Assembly: GCA_018401735.1 (NCBI GenBank)
Contig: JAGYKI010000013.1
Span: forward strand, 16,003-80,002
Reading direction: 5' to 3'
Length of the DNA: 64,000 nucleotides
Origin: Schleiferiaceae bacterium
GTDB taxonomy: Bacteria; Bacteroidota; Bacteroidia; Flavobacteriales; Schleiferiaceae
The notes under the pieces were generated by a model. The model saw only the letters and a list, made by a program, of their open reading frames with translations. It had not been told where the DNA came from and made no database searches. The first letter of the stretch is position 1. Each line of letters begins with the position of its first letter. Positions 9,310 to 19,341 of this stretch are shown one piece after another. Position numbers and translations under genes: made by a program.

Positions 9310-12300
9310 ATGATTAAAATTTATCAGCGCTTAACGCAGATGATCATATTGACCTTAATGGTTCAATTATCTGCAGTAGCGCAGATAGTAAACGTTGGCA
9401 GTGGAAGCTATACCACCGCTTTTCCGGGTACGGATGCGGCCGGTAGAAATGGTTATCCCTCGGGCACACCCTTTGTGGTGGGCAATGCTGCTAACCGTCC
9501 TGTGCCTACCAACGATTGGTGGTCGGATAAAGTTAAAAATGCGCATTCGAGCAACCTATTTAACTATCCCTTTACAGAGAAGACGCTTAATAGCGGCCTG
9601 GTTCTTACCTATATTCCGTGGGGGCCAATTGACAATATCGAACCCGTTAAAGTAGGCTTAAACGGCCTTAATGCTAGCGCCGCAAATATTTCTGATTTTA
9701 GCGACTGGACCATTACCATGCAGTGGAAAAATGGCACGAAGCAAATGGAAGCGACCACTGGTATCGGAATGCCTTTTGTTTACTTTACCAAAGATTCGGC
9801 TAGCACGGTAGAAATTACCGCCGATCAAGGAACGGCCACCATTCATAATGAAATTCTTATTATTGAGAATTTACGCAATGGTGCCGACTTCGCGGTATAT
9901 GCTCCAAGTGGTAGTGTTTGGACCCAAAGTGGCAATGTTTACAGTTCTAGCTTAAACGGTGAAAATTACTGGTCTCTGGCTTTCTTGCCGTTGAGCTCTA
10001 GCAATTTATTAACCGCCGCCACCAGCTTTCAGCAATATGCTTATGTTTTCCCCACGGGCACCACAAGTTCTTTCTCTTACGATGAAAACACCAGTCAAGT
10101 TACCACGACTTTTAACGTGCAGACTAGTGTTAAAGAGGGCACTGCTACCAATATGCTTTTAGGACTTTTACCTCATCAATGGGCTAATTTAAGCAGCGGT
10201 AGCGTAAACACACCGCACATTTACAATACCGTAAGAGGGCAGTTAAAAATGATGGCGGGCAATACTTTTAGCACGGTGAATACCTTTTACGGCATTCTTC
10301 CTACCCTGCCTTATATCGACTTTTACAGTCCTACTTTCAGTCCCGCAAAAATGAACACCAAGATTAAACTTTTGGAAAACGAAGGCTTAGCCACGTGGAC
10401 CGATTCATATAATGAAGGTCAAGCCATGAACCGTTTAATTCAAACGGCCCGCGTTGCTGAAATTAGCGGCGATACCGTAGCTTTAAATAAAATCGTAAGC
10501 ACCATTAAAGCGCGTTTAGAAGACTGGTTAAAAGCCAATAGTGGTGAAGTAGCTTTCTTATTTTATTACAATCAAACTTGGTCGGCTATGCTAGGCTATC
10601 CTGCGGGTCATGGCCAAGATGTGAATATTAATGATCATCATTTTCATTGGGGCTATTTTATTCATGCAGCGGCTTTTTTAGAGCAATACGATGCGGGTTG
10701 GAAAAACCAGTGGGGTGATATGATTAATCTTTTAGTGCGTGATGCCGCTAGCAGCAATCGCCAAGATAACCTCTTCCCTTACTTGCGAAATTTTAGTCCT
10801 TATGCCGGACATTGCTGGGCCAATGGCTTTGCGACATTTCCGCAAGGAAACGACCAAGAGTCTACTTCCGAAAGCATGCAGTTTAACTCCTCTTTAATTC
10901 ATTGGGGAGAAGTTACCGGTAACGATTCTATTCGCGATTTAGGCATTTACCTCTACACTACCGAGCAAGCCGCAGTAGAAGAATATTGGTTTGATATGTA
11001 CAATCGCAATTTTGCCAGTAGTCAACAATACTCCCTAGTATCAAGAGTGTGGGGCAACAGCTATGATAATGGCACCTTTTGGACGGCAGACATCGCCGCT
11101 TCCTACGGTATTGAAATGTACCCTATCCACGGAGGTTCTTTATATCTAGGCCATAATGTTTCCTATGTAGATCAGCTTTGGGCCGAAATTGAACAAAATA
11201 CAGGCATCTTAACTAATGACCCCAATGTAAATCTATGGCATGATGTAAAGTGGAAATACCTCTCTTTTACCGATCCCCAAAAGGCCATAACGATGTACGA
11301 TTCTTATCCCGAAAGAAACCTCAAGTTTGGGATTTCCGATGCGCAAACCTACCATTGGCTGCACAGCATGAACGTATTAGGCGAGGTTAGCACGGCTATT
11401 ACGTCTAACCACCCCTTAGCGGCCGCTTTTAATAATAATGGAACCATTATATATGTGGCCCAAAATTATGGTAACGATAGCATCGTAGTAAACTTCTCCG
11501 ATGGTTTTAACTTAGATGTACCCGGACATAAACTGGTAACTAGCATTGATGTGGACGTAGACGGGGTTTTAAGCAGCAGCTTTACGCGCGCTTACCCCGG
11601 CGGATCTGTTGATTTAGACGTAGTAACTTCGGGAACGGGCATTGTTTCTAAGGTAGAGTTTTACCAAGAAGATGTGCTTATTGGCACCAGCAATAGCGCT
11701 CCTTATATGGTGGCCGCCGATAGTCTGCAAGTTGGGGTGCATAACTTCTATGCTCGCGTTTACGAGGGAAACACCAATTACGCACTTACCAATTTAGTGA
11801 GCGTACAAGTAGGAGAGCAATATGCCTTTTCTGGCATTCCCACTCCCATTCCAGGGTCTTTTGAAGCAGGGCATTATGATGTTTTTGAAGGCGGTAATGG
11901 CAATGGTATTGCTTACCAAGACCTCAGCGCTAATAATAACGGCGGCTTCCGCCCTTTGGAAGACGTTGACGCTGAACTAAACCAAAATGAAGGAGCCGTG
12001 GTAGGATGGATATCGGCCGGTGAGTGGTTGGAATATACCGTAGACGTGCAAACCGCCGGTGAATATAAATTAGAAATGCGCTATGCCTGTGGTAATTCTG
12101 CCGGTGGCGGTCCCTTGCGCATAGAATCAGACGGTGATCTTGTTTTCGGTGGCATTGGCGTAAACAACACCAATGGTTGGAATACTTGGGCTACCAAAAC
12201 CCTAACCGACATTCCTCTTAAAAGTGGCGAGCAAGTAATGCGTATCCATTTTGAAAGCGGCGAAGTAAACGTGGGTAAGTTCACTTGGACCTACGAAGGT

Positions 12301-13428
12301 CCGCTGAGCTACGATCAAGCGGTAGCTGATGCGGGTGCTAATCAAATTCTTCTGCTACCCCAAAGCACTGCTACTTTAGACGGAAGCGCCAGTTCCAGCC
12401 CATCAGGCGGAAGCCTAAATTACCAATGGACCCAAATTTTTGGCCCTAGCATCGTAAACCTAGTGAGCGCGCAATCTGCGACAAGCGCAATTAGCGGTTT
12501 GCAAGAAGGCGTTTACCTTTTTGAGTTAGAAGTTACTAATGGCAGCAGCAGAGATATTGACCAAGTTTATGTAATTTCTGGCAATAGTAACAATGTGCCT
12601 CCTACCGTTTCCTTAATCAGTCCTTTAAACGGCAGTGTTTACCTTACGGGAGAAGTGTTAGACTTCAATAGTATTGCTAATGACCTGAACGACAGTGTGG
12701 TAAAAGTTGATTTTTACCTCGATGGTATTCTACTAGGTAGCGATAATCAAGCGCCCTTTACAATGACTTGGAATGCCGCTCAAGGGCAGAAGACATTACA
12801 CGCGGTGGCTTTCGATAGCTTTGGCGATTCGGCCACTTCGAATAGGGTAAACTTTACGGTAGATCCTGCGCCACCTTGCCGTAATTTATCGTCGAATGGC
12901 GATTTCTACTACGAGTTTTCCGACGATGATAATAATCCTACCATCACCTTTATCCCAACCATTGCGGGTATGGGCAGCCCAACCTGTATCTTATACATCG
13001 GCACCGACCCCGGCGCTTTGCCTGGTTATAATGTTACACCCAATCAGCCTTTTCGAGTAACGGCAAGCAAGGGCACGCGTTTGTATTTCTACTATACTTA
13101 CACCCATCCTAGTGGCGGTGAAAGGAATAATGCCGGCAGTAAAGATGTATATTTAGTGGGCAGCTGTCAGAATATAAGTTTAGAAGATCCATTGGCCTTA
13201 AATGATATCCAGTATTACCCTAATCCGGTAAGTGATTTCCTTAAGCTTGAGTTAGGCGAAGGCCAACAAGAAGTATCCATTTTCAACGGAAATGGGCAAC
13301 TATTGCAAAATCTTAGTTTGGATGGCGGCTATAATATTATTGACATGCGTTCTTACCAAGCGGGCTTTTATATGGTAAGAATTCGACAAGGAGCGGCGGT
13401 AAGAAACCTGCGCTTAATTGTAGAATAA
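9310..13428 (+). CDS. Multidomain GH81 endo-beta-1,3-glucanase with CBM6-like, PKD, Ig-like and CBM56-like modules, T9SS-secreted
   Basis: This is a 1372-residue exported enzyme. The signal peptide ends near QLSAVAQ. The GH81 catalytic part covers about residues 30-740: PVPTNDWWSDK near the start, DHHFHWGYF with Asp442 (general acid candidate) and DQESTSESM with Glu517 and Glu521 (base candidates). Then come an Ig-like domain (about 750-835), a CBM6-like domain (about 837-997), a PKD-like domain (about 1003-1094) and a second Ig-like domain (about 1097-1187). A CBM56-like beta-1,3-glucan-binding domain follows (about 1190-1286, with ILYIGTDPGALPGYNVTPNQ). The last 80 residues are a T9SS type-A sorting domain (YYPNPVSDFL, YQAGFYMVRI). 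GH81 enzymes are endo-beta-1,3-glucanases. It is the only enzyme in the cluster with a T9SS tag, so it is probably surface-anchored or released. Confidence 0.9.
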   Translation: MIKIYQRLTQMIILTLMVQLSAVAQIVNVGSGSYTTAFPGTDAAGRNGYPSGTPFVVGNAANRPVPTNDWWSDKVKNAHSSNLFNYPFTEKTLNSGLVLTYIPWGPIDNIEPVKVGLNGLNASAANISDFSDWTITMQWKNGTKQMEATTGIGMPFVYFTKDSASTVEITADQGTATIHNEILIIENLRNGADFAVYAPSGSVWTQSGNVYSSSLNGENYWSLAFLPLSSSNLLTAATSFQQYAYVFPTGTTSSFSYDENTSQVTTTFNVQTSVKEGTATNMLLGLLPHQWANLSSGSVNTPHIYNTVRGQLKMMAGNTFSTVNTFYGILPTLPYIDFYSPTFSPAKMNTKIKLLENEGLATWTDSYNEGQAMNRLIQTARVAEISGDTVALNKIVSTIKARLEDWLKANSGEVAFLFYYNQTWSAMLGYPAGHGQDVNINDHHFHWGYFIHAAAFLEQYDAGWKNQWGDMINLLVRDAASSNRQDNLFPYLRNFSPYAGHCWANGFATFPQGNDQESTSESMQFNSSLIHWGEVTGNDSIRDLGIYLYTTEQAAVEEYWFDMYNRNFASSQQYSLVSRVWGNSYDNGTFWTADIAASYGIEMYPIHGGSLYLGHNVSYVDQLWAEIEQNTGILTNDPNVNLWHDVKWKYLSFTDPQKAITMYDSYPERNLKFGISDAQTYHWLHSMNVLGEVSTAITSNHPLAAAFNNNGTIIYVAQNYGNDSIVVNFSDGFNLDVPGHKLVTSIDVDVDGVLSSSFTRAYPGGSVDLDVVTSGTGIVSKVEFYQEDVLIGTSNSAPYMVAADSLQVGVHNFYARVYEGNTNYALTNLVSVQVGEQYAFSGIPTPIPGSFEAGHYDVFEGGNGNGIAYQDLSANNNGGFRPLEDVDAELNQNEGAVVGWISAGEWLEYTVDVQTAGEYKLEMRYACGNSAGGGPLRIESDGDLVFGGIGVNNTNGWNTWATKTLTDIPLKSGEQVMRIHFESGEVNVGKFTWTYEGPLSYDQAVADAGANQILLLPQSTATLDGSASSSPSGGSLNYQWTQIFGPSIVNLVSAQSATSAISGLQEGVYLFELEVTNGSSRDIDQVYVISGNSNNVPPTVSLISPLNGSVYLTGEVLDFNSIANDLNDSVVKVDFYLDGILLGSDNQAPFTMTWNAAQGQKTLHAVAFDSFGDSATSNRVNFTVDPAPPCRNLSSNGDFYYEFSDDDNNPTITFIPTIAGMGSPTCILYIGTDPGALPGYNVTPNQPFRVTASKGTRLYFYYTYTHPSGGERNNAGSKDVYLVGSCQNISLEDPLALNDIQYYPNPVSDFLKLELGEGQQEVSIFNGNGQLLQNLSLDGGYNIIDMRSYQAGFYMVRIRQGAAVRNLRLIVE

Positions 13429-13439
13429 AATTTAACGAA

Positions 13440-15242
13440 ATGAAAAAATGGAGCGCCCTTTTAGGGCTGGCCTTAGTATTTAGTTTATCCTCCTGTAACC
13501 GGGAGGATAACTTGTTTAAAGAGGCCCAAGATATTTTAGGAAATAGCGATTATCCCGCCATTGCTTACGGTGGGTATCGTAATCAAGACCGCTCAAAAGC
13601 TCCTAGTGTTGCCGATATTAAAGAAGATCTGAAAATATTAGATGCGGCGGGGTTTAGAATCCTGCGCACCTACCATGCACGGCTTTACGATCATACACCG
13701 CGCCTTTTACAGGCCATTAAAGAAATGAAGAACCTCGACCCTGATTTCGAGATGTATGTAATGCTAGGCGCCTGGATGCAATGCGAAAATGCCTTTGGTG
13801 AAAAGCCCAATCACAGTCGCGGCGACACCGCTAATAATCGCGCAGAAATAGAGCAAGCCGTTAAGCTCGCTCAACAATATCCAGACATAGTTAAGGTAAT
13901 TGCCGTAGGCAACGAATCTATGGTACATTGGGCCGCTACTTATTACGTAGAGCCCGGTATCATTCTTCATTGGGTAGACTTTCTGCAGGGTCTTAAAAAG
14001 GAAGGTGTTTTAAACGCAAAATTATGGATTACCTCTTCCGATAATTTTGCTTCATGGGGCGGTGGCGACGATAGCTATTTTAAAGAAGACTTAGCGTTAC
14101 TGCTTAATGCAGTAGATTATATTTCATTACACAGTTATCCCTTTCACGATACCCATTACGATCCAGAATTTTGGTATGTCCCTGCAAATGAGGAAGACTT
14201 AAACACCAAAGCTCAAACGGATGCCGCTATCGCAAGATGCGTATCGCGCGTAAAACAGCAGTTCCAAGCGGTAAAAGACTATATGAATAGCCTGGGTATT
14301 GAAAAGGAAATCCACATTGGGGAAACCGGTTGGGCCAGTTATACCAATGCCATGTACGGAGCTGAAGGCTCGCTTGCGGCCGATGAGTACAAGCAAGCTT
14401 TGTATTATAATTCCATCCACGAGTGGACCAATGCCAATGGTATTTCTTGCTTTTATTTCGAAGCTTTCGACGAGCCTTGGAAAGATGGCAAAAACCCAGG
14501 AGGCTCAGAAAATCATTTTGGCTTGTTTGGAGTTTCCGGAGCCGTGAAGATGCCTCTATGGGAAAGTTTTGATCAAGGAATTTTTGAAGGCTTAAGTAGA
14601 AACGGGCAAGCCCTGCACAAAAGTTATAATGGCGATAGAGATAGCGTGTTGCAAGGGCTCTTAGCGCCTCCCTACAAGAGCTTAATGCCGGTCACAGAGA
14701 TCGTGTATCCGCACAATGATAGCGTGCTTACAGAAACTAAAAACATCCTTTTATTGGGCACTGCCGCAGATGCCCATGTAAATGAAGATTTCCGTAATCC
14801 CGCATCTACTGTAAAGTTAGAAGCTTGGGAAAACACTTGTGGTATTGAGCTTAAGCAAGATTCACTTTTAGTGATAGAAACCGGTACTGGTCCTTGGTGG
14901 GGCTGCGCACTTAATTACGCATCAGGCGAAAGCCAAAATCTAAGTAAGTTTAAAGAAAACGGAAAACTAGTATTTAGTATCCGAGGGCAGAGTGAATGCA
15001 ATTTTGAGATTGGCTTGCAAAGTGGAAATTATGCCAAGGGAAATTTAGCGGAAGCCCATTTTAGATTTGGTCCTGCTAGCAACAAAAAAATCAAGACCGA
15101 ATGGCAAACATTCAGCCTTGATTTAAGTGATTTAGAAGGGGAGCTTAATTGGGAAGATATTAGCGGTTTAGTCTACTTTAAAGGCCTAGATCAATTTGAT
15201 GGAGGCACGATTGAACTCAAGAATATCTATTATTCCCTTTAG
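13440..15242 (+). CDS. GH17 beta-1,3-glucanase lipoprotein with C-terminal beta-sandwich domain
   Basis: This is a glycoside hydrolase of family 17, the last gene of the plus-strand cluster, 11 bases after GH81. The lipoprotein signal ends in SLSSC. The TIM barrel (about 30-400) carries acid/base Glu159 in AVGNES and nucleophile Glu295 in HIGETGWASY, the two signature glutamates of GH17. A tail of about 180 residues (TVKLEAWENTCGIELKQ onward, ending IELKNIYYS) resembles carbohydrate-binding beta-sandwiches fused to GH17 in marine flavobacteria. It probably hydrolyses undecorated beta-1,3-glucan at the outer membrane. It converges with the minus-strand GH16 gene, whose end is 18 bases away; no clear terminator hairpin is visible between them. 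Confidence 0.92.
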   Translation: MKKWSALLGLALVFSLSSCNREDNLFKEAQDILGNSDYPAIAYGGYRNQDRSKAPSVADIKEDLKILDAAGFRILRTYHARLYDHTPRLLQAIKEMKNLDPDFEMYVMLGAWMQCENAFGEKPNHSRGDTANNRAEIEQAVKLAQQYPDIVKVIAVGNESMVHWAATYYVEPGIILHWVDFLQGLKKEGVLNAKLWITSSDNFASWGGGDDSYFKEDLALLLNAVDYISLHSYPFHDTHYDPEFWYVPANEEDLNTKAQTDAAIARCVSRVKQQFQAVKDYMNSLGIEKEIHIGETGWASYTNAMYGAEGSLAADEYKQALYYNSIHEWTNANGISCFYFEAFDEPWKDGKNPGGSENHFGLFGVSGAVKMPLWESFDQGIFEGLSRNGQALHKSYNGDRDSVLQGLLAPPYKSLMPVTEIVYPHNDSVLTETKNILLLGTAADAHVNEDFRNPASTVKLEAWENTCGIELKQDSLLVIETGTGPWWGCALNYASGESQNLSKFKENGKLVFSIRGQSECNFEIGLQSGNYAKGNLAEAHFRFGPASNKKIKTEWQTFSLDLSDLEGELNWEDISGLVYFKGLDQFDGGTIELKNIYYSL

Positions 15243-15260
15243 TAATTCTTTTCCTTTTTA

Positions 15261-16388
15261 CTATTGAAATACTCTAACATAATCTACCGCCATTCTTTGC
15301 GGGAACACGGTGCTGCTGTTAGGACTACCTGGCCAAGTCCCACCCACAGCAATGTTAAATATAAAGAAGAATTTTTCTTTAAACTCATCCAAAGAGGAGC
15401 CACTGATATTGATAGCATGATACTGAATGTCATCAATATACCATGTAATACTACTTTGGTCCCAAATAATAGAATACACATGAAACTCTTCGGATAGCTT
15501 AGCATTATTGGGTAAGCGATAGGCACCGCCGAAATCGGCCTTCACGTTGCTACCTTCATCAAACCAATGCACGGTTCCATGCGTATAACCATCGCCTCGT
15601 TTGTTGGCAGTGGGTCCACCTACCATTTCCATAATATCTATTTCACCACATCTTGGCCAGCCTACGGTGCCAAAATTATCGCCTAGCATCCATAAGGCGG
15701 GCCATAATCCTTGCCCTTCTGGCATAGCAGCTCTAATATCGATTCGGCCATATTTAAAACTCTGGTTGCCACGCGAAACAATGCGTGAAGAAGTATAGGA
15801 ACTGGTTGAAAAGTCTTCTCTTTTTGCGGTAATTACTAAGTAACCATCACGCACTTCCGTATTATCTGGACGGTAATATTGTAATTCTTGGTTTCCCCAG
15901 CCACCATTTCCGGTGCCTATTTCGTGGGTCCAAGCGCTAGATAGCGATGTTCCTTCAAACTCATCTTGCCAAACTAAGGTGTAGTTGGGATAAGTAAGAG
16001 GCGTAGTATAGCCAGTTGTGGGAATTCCACCCGCACCTGAATTGGTAGAGATGGTGATTTCTACTGAATCACGCTTTTCAATAAAGTCGATATTAGAAAT
16101 ATGGGCACGGCTAACAATAAGGTAAGTGCCACTTTCGGTAAAGCGATAAGAAAAAGTACCTTCTCGAGATTGTAGGTCTGTGCGTCCGTCTAGGTCGTAA
16201 AATTCGGCGGTGTAAAAATTTGCATTCACCGCACGGGTTGTAAGGTTAACGAGACCTTCCGTGGTAGTGGATACATCAATAGTAGTTTGTAAATTAGAAG
16301 GTAAAAGGGCTGGTGCAACTGTTTTTTCCTCTGCACAAGAAGCTGTAATAAGTACTATCACAAGTAGGGGGTAAATGCTCAATCTCAT
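15261..16388 (-). CDS. GH16 laminarinase-type lipoprotein with N-terminal Ig/PKD-like domain
   Basis: This is the second GH16 enzyme and the last gene of the susCD operon. The signal peptide ends at VLITASC, a lipobox. Residues about 30-115 look like an Ig or PKD-like beta-sandwich. The catalytic domain (about 125-375) starts LVWQDEFEGTSLSSAW and has EIDIME with nucleophile Glu249, Asp251 and acid/base Glu254. It ends MAVDYVRVFQ. The family includes endo-beta-1,3-glucanases (laminarinases), which fits the locus. It is separated from the glycan-binding protein upstream by 71 bases that contain a terminator-like hairpin, so its expression may be lower than that of susC and susD. Confidence 0.93.
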   Translation of the reverse strand: MRLSIYPLLVIVLITASCAEEKTVAPALLPSNLQTTIDVSTTTEGLVNLTTRAVNANFYTAEFYDLDGRTDLQSREGTFSYRFTESGTYLIVSRAHISNIDFIEKRDSVEITISTNSGAGGIPTTGYTTPLTYPNYTLVWQDEFEGTSLSSAWTHEIGTGNGGWGNQELQYYRPDNTEVRDGYLVITAKREDFSTSSYTSSRIVSRGNQSFKYGRIDIRAAMPEGQGLWPALWMLGDNFGTVGWPRCGEIDIMEMVGGPTANKRGDGYTHGTVHWFDEGSNVKADFGGAYRLPNNAKLSEEFHVYSIIWDQSSITWYIDDIQYHAINISGSSLDEFKEKFFFIFNIAVGGTWPGSPNSSTVFPQRMAVDYVRVFQ

Positions 16389-16403
16389 AAGTTGCGTTTT
16401 AGG

Positions 16404-16447
16404 TTAAAAAATAAAGAGGCGTAAGGAATTACACCCCACGCCTCTTT
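16404..16447 (-). terminator. Terminator-like hairpin between the glycan-binding protein and GH16 genes
   Basis: On the minus strand a 10-bp stem, AAAGAGGCGT pairing with ACGCCTCTTT, has a 15-base loop and is followed by a T-rich run. It lies directly after the surface glycan-binding protein gene and before the GH16 start at 16388. With no other promoter obvious, it probably acts as a partial terminator inside the operon. Confidence 0.6.
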
Positions 16448-16459
16448 AAAAAATTCTAT

Positions 16460-17827
16460 TTATTGTTGAACGATATCGTCAATATAGAAAGTTCCTGCAT
16501 TAGCAACATTCCATCCGGGGAACATTACTAAGCGATCGAAATCTGCGGCAGAACCACTAAAATCGAAGGTGATTTCTTCCCAAGTATTAGCGGTAGTTAC
16601 GGTAGCGTCTACTTCAACAAAGTTGTTGGTATTGGCTTGCTCTTCTAACTTAATACGGAAATCGCCAGTAATAGGAGCCCAAACTTTAAGTTTGATAGTA
16701 GTTTGCGTACTAAAGTCAAGTTTAGAATCTAGGTTTACAAAGAAACCAGCCCAAGTTTCGTTACCGTGAACGCTTTCTACGACGTTTCCACTGGTGTTAA
16801 TTCCAGAGGCATCTGGATTAGCAATTACCGCAGCGGTGCTGTTACCGAAAGTGGTAAATGTTGGCTGGATAGTTTCGAAATCGAACGGTAAATTGTAAGA
16901 AGGTGCGGGTGGATCTGGGTTACTTACATAACCTTCGGGTACTAAACGAATGTACCAAGCCAAAGCTGGGTTAGTCGCTATCCCATCTACGAAGCGTAGG
17001 AATAATTCATTCTCACTAATACTTACAATTTGGTAAGTTTGAGAGCTTGCCCAGTAACCTAAGAAGGCATTACCGCTAAAGGTAATACTCGTATCAGCCC
17101 CTTCGTTAAGCGTCCAAGTTTCGCCTAATTGATTAGGGAAATTAGCCTTAAAATCGCCCACATTAGTGGCGGTAGTATCGTTAAAAGGAGCAATACCAGC
17201 GCTAGCTGTATTTACATACACATCACCATTGGTGATCATATCGAAACCAAAACCGTTTAATTTAAAGGTATAAAGGTCATCATACATACCTGCACCTGTT
17301 TTTTCTAAAGCGGCGGCGGCATACCACTCTGGGTAGTTACCAGCGGCACCAACAGGGTCTGGACCTACACCGAAATGTGCGGCTCTAACCGAGTCAACAG
17401 CCCAAGACTTAAAGCCTGGCCCTGCTGCTCCACCTGTTAACAGGTCGAAAATTGGGTTATTAATTAAGTTTGGATCATCTTGAGCAATAGTAATATCTTG
17501 AGTACTACTAGCGCTACCACCCGAGTTCTGTACCGTTAAGGTAACCGTGTAGGTTCCGGCGAAAGGATAAGAGGCCGAAACATTCGTTCCTTCTCCGGTG
17601 GCTCCATTGCCAAAATCCCAACTAGCACTTACACCAGAATTTGAAGCGGTAAACTCAATTACGTTGTCACTTTGCGCAGACGCTACATAAGTAAAGGCTG
17701 CATCACTTGCACTGGGAGCATTCCCAATTGTTGGTTCGTCATCTTCACCGCAGGCCGCCGCAAAAACTAGCAGAGCACCTAGAGCAAGAAACCGTGAACC
17801 TGATCTTCTCATTGATTTCATTTTCAT
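16460..17827 (-). CDS. PKD-domain surface glycan-binding lipoprotein (SusE/SGBP position)
   Basis: This is the third gene of the susC-susD operon, where SusE/SusF-type surface glycan-binding proteins are normally encoded. The start at 17827 (MKMKSMRRSG) gives a lipoprotein signal with Cys26 in VFAAAC; the longer frame from 17890 would overlap the susD end and spoil the signal. Residues about 40-115 are a PKD domain (WDFGNGATGEGTNVSASYPF). A middle region of about 200 residues, starting NLINNPIFDLLTGG, is rich in aromatic and Gly residues. The last 140 residues form a CBM-like beta-sandwich (PFDFETIQPTF to AGTFYIDDIV). No catalytic motif is seen. It probably holds beta-1,3-glucan at the cell surface beside SusCD. 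Confidence 0.85.
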   Translation of the reverse strand: MKMKSMRRSGSRFLALGALLVFAAACGEDDEPTIGNAPSASDAAFTYVASAQSDNVIEFTASNSGVSASWDFGNGATGEGTNVSASYPFAGTYTVTLTVQNSGGSASSTQDITIAQDDPNLINNPIFDLLTGGAAGPGFKSWAVDSVRAAHFGVGPDPVGAAGNYPEWYAAAALEKTGAGMYDDLYTFKLNGFGFDMITNGDVYVNTASAGIAPFNDTTATNVGDFKANFPNQLGETWTLNEGADTSITFSGNAFLGYWASSQTYQIVSISENELFLRFVDGIATNPALAWYIRLVPEGYVSNPDPPAPSYNLPFDFETIQPTFTTFGNSTAAVIANPDASGINTSGNVVESVHGNETWAGFFVNLDSKLDFSTQTTIKLKVWAPITGDFRIKLEEQANTNNFVEVDATVTTANTWEEITFDFSGSAADFDRLVMFPGWNVANAGTFYIDDIVQQ

Positions 17828-17858
17828 GATTTGGATTAAAATTAAAAATATAAAATTA

Positions 17859-19337
17859 TTAGTAACCACTATTTTGTGTCCAGCTACCACCCGCTAAATC
17901 GATTTCCACCTGTGGTATGGGGAAAATTTCATTTTTCCCAGAGGTGAAATTATCTATTGAGCTAGCGGCTTTACCGGTACGCACGAGGTCGAAAAAACGC
18001 AAACCTTCACCCGAAAGTTCATATCTTCTTTCTTGCCAGATGGCCTCGGTTAATTGCTGCCCGCTCGCATTTACTGCTGGCATACCAACGCGTGCACGTA
18101 CTTCGTTTAAGTAAGTCAAGGCAGGACCATCATTATTACTTCTGGTATGCGCTTCCGCTGCCATTAAAAGAACATCTGCATAGCGAATCGCTTTGTAGTT
18201 AAGCGGGCTAGTTAAATCATCATCGGGTAATCCTAATTCAGACTGACGCTTAATGTACTTATTATTATAGAAGCCTGTATGACCACCGCCACCAATGGCA
18301 TAGCTAATAGAACCTGGGTCAGGCTGTAAGCTAATAAAGGAGTCTAAATTTAGAACGGTTAAATCGCGACGAGGATCATTTACTGGAAAGGCATTGTATA
18401 AATCCGCGGTAGGTAAATTATAGCTATTACCATCACCATAAAAAGGACCTTCATACTGACGGATACCTTGAAAACCAGCAGCAGCATTGCCTTCTAAGCA
18501 AATTAAACAATCGTAGCTACCACCTTCAAGGTTGGAATATTCCACATCAAAAACAGTTTCGCTGTTATCTTCATTAGCCGCAAACCATAAGTCGCCGTAG
18601 TTAGCCATTAAGCTATAAGGCCCATCGTTAATAACCTCATCTAAAACTTCTGCTGCTTGGGTAAACTTATTCTGATAAAGATAAACCTTACCTAAAAGTG
18701 CCAAGGCAGATCCTTTCTCGGCTTTACCTTTTACCGGATTGTTCCAAGGTAGATTATTAGCTGCATACCGAAGGTCAGACTCAATTTGAGCATAAACCTC
18801 CGAGCGTGGCGTACGTGCTATTTCGGTAACTTCCTCTGCCCCCAAACGCCTATCGATAATTAAAGGCACATCACCGAAGTACTTAACCAATTCGAAATAA
18901 TAATAAGCCCTTAAAAAACGAGTTTCAGCGAGTATTTGCTCTTTACCGTCAAAGTCGGTTTTGTCCTTATACTCCATAATAAAGTTGGTGCGAGCAATAC
19001 CCGCGTAGTTCCAACGGAATATGCTTCTCAACTCGTTGTTCACCGCATTATGCGTCATGGCTTCAATTTGGTGCAATCCTTCCGAATCGTTCACACTTTC
19101 ACCACCAGCTATCGCATTATCTGAAGCGATTTCACCGATCCATATGGTTAGGTAAGAAGCCTGCAGTAAGTCGTAGGCTCCAATTAAAGCCAACTCATAG
19201 TCTTGTTCAGAGTTGAAATAGTTTTCCGCATCCTGCGCAAAAGGCGGGCTAACGTCTAAGTACTTTTCACAGCCCGAATTAGTTAAGCTAAGAGCAAGGG
19301 CGGTTACAATTATTGTGGTATATCTTTTTATAGCCAT
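17859..19337 (-). CDS. susD: SusD/RagB-family nutrient-binding outer-membrane lipoprotein
   Basis: This is a SusD-like lipoprotein that forms the lid on the SusC barrel. The ATG at 19337 (MAIKRYTTIIV) lies 4 bases after the susC stop and gives a lipobox ending in Cys23 (NSGCEKYLDVSP). An upstream in-frame start at 19406 would run into susC and is rejected. SusD marks include EQDYELALIGAYDLLQ, ETRFLRAYYYFELVKYFGDVP in the TPR-like N-terminal half, the YADVLLMAAEAH helix, and a C-terminal EGLRFFDLVRTG. The length of 492 residues is typical. Association with GH16, GH17, GH30 and GH81 points to laminarin-derived oligosaccharides as ligand, which is inferred. Confidence 0.96.
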   Translation of the reverse strand: MAIKRYTTIIVTALALSLTNSGCEKYLDVSPPFAQDAENYFNSEQDYELALIGAYDLLQASYLTIWIGEIASDNAIAGGESVNDSEGLHQIEAMTHNAVNNELRSIFRWNYAGIARTNFIMEYKDKTDFDGKEQILAETRFLRAYYYFELVKYFGDVPLIIDRRLGAEEVTEIARTPRSEVYAQIESDLRYAANNLPWNNPVKGKAEKGSALALLGKVYLYQNKFTQAAEVLDEVINDGPYSLMANYGDLWFAANEDNSETVFDVEYSNLEGGSYDCLICLEGNAAAGFQGIRQYEGPFYGDGNSYNLPTADLYNAFPVNDPRRDLTVLNLDSFISLQPDPGSISYAIGGGGHTGFYNNKYIKRQSELGLPDDDLTSPLNYKAIRYADVLLMAAEAHTRSNNDGPALTYLNEVRARVGMPAVNASGQQLTEAIWQERRYELSGEGLRFFDLVRTGKAASSIDNFTSGKNEIFPIPQVEIDLAGGSWTQNSGY

Positions 19338-19341
19338 GATC

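Noticed and set aside
17828..17890. N-terminal extension of the glycan-binding protein
   Set aside because: It overlaps the susD end, and the lipoprotein signal starts properly at 17827.
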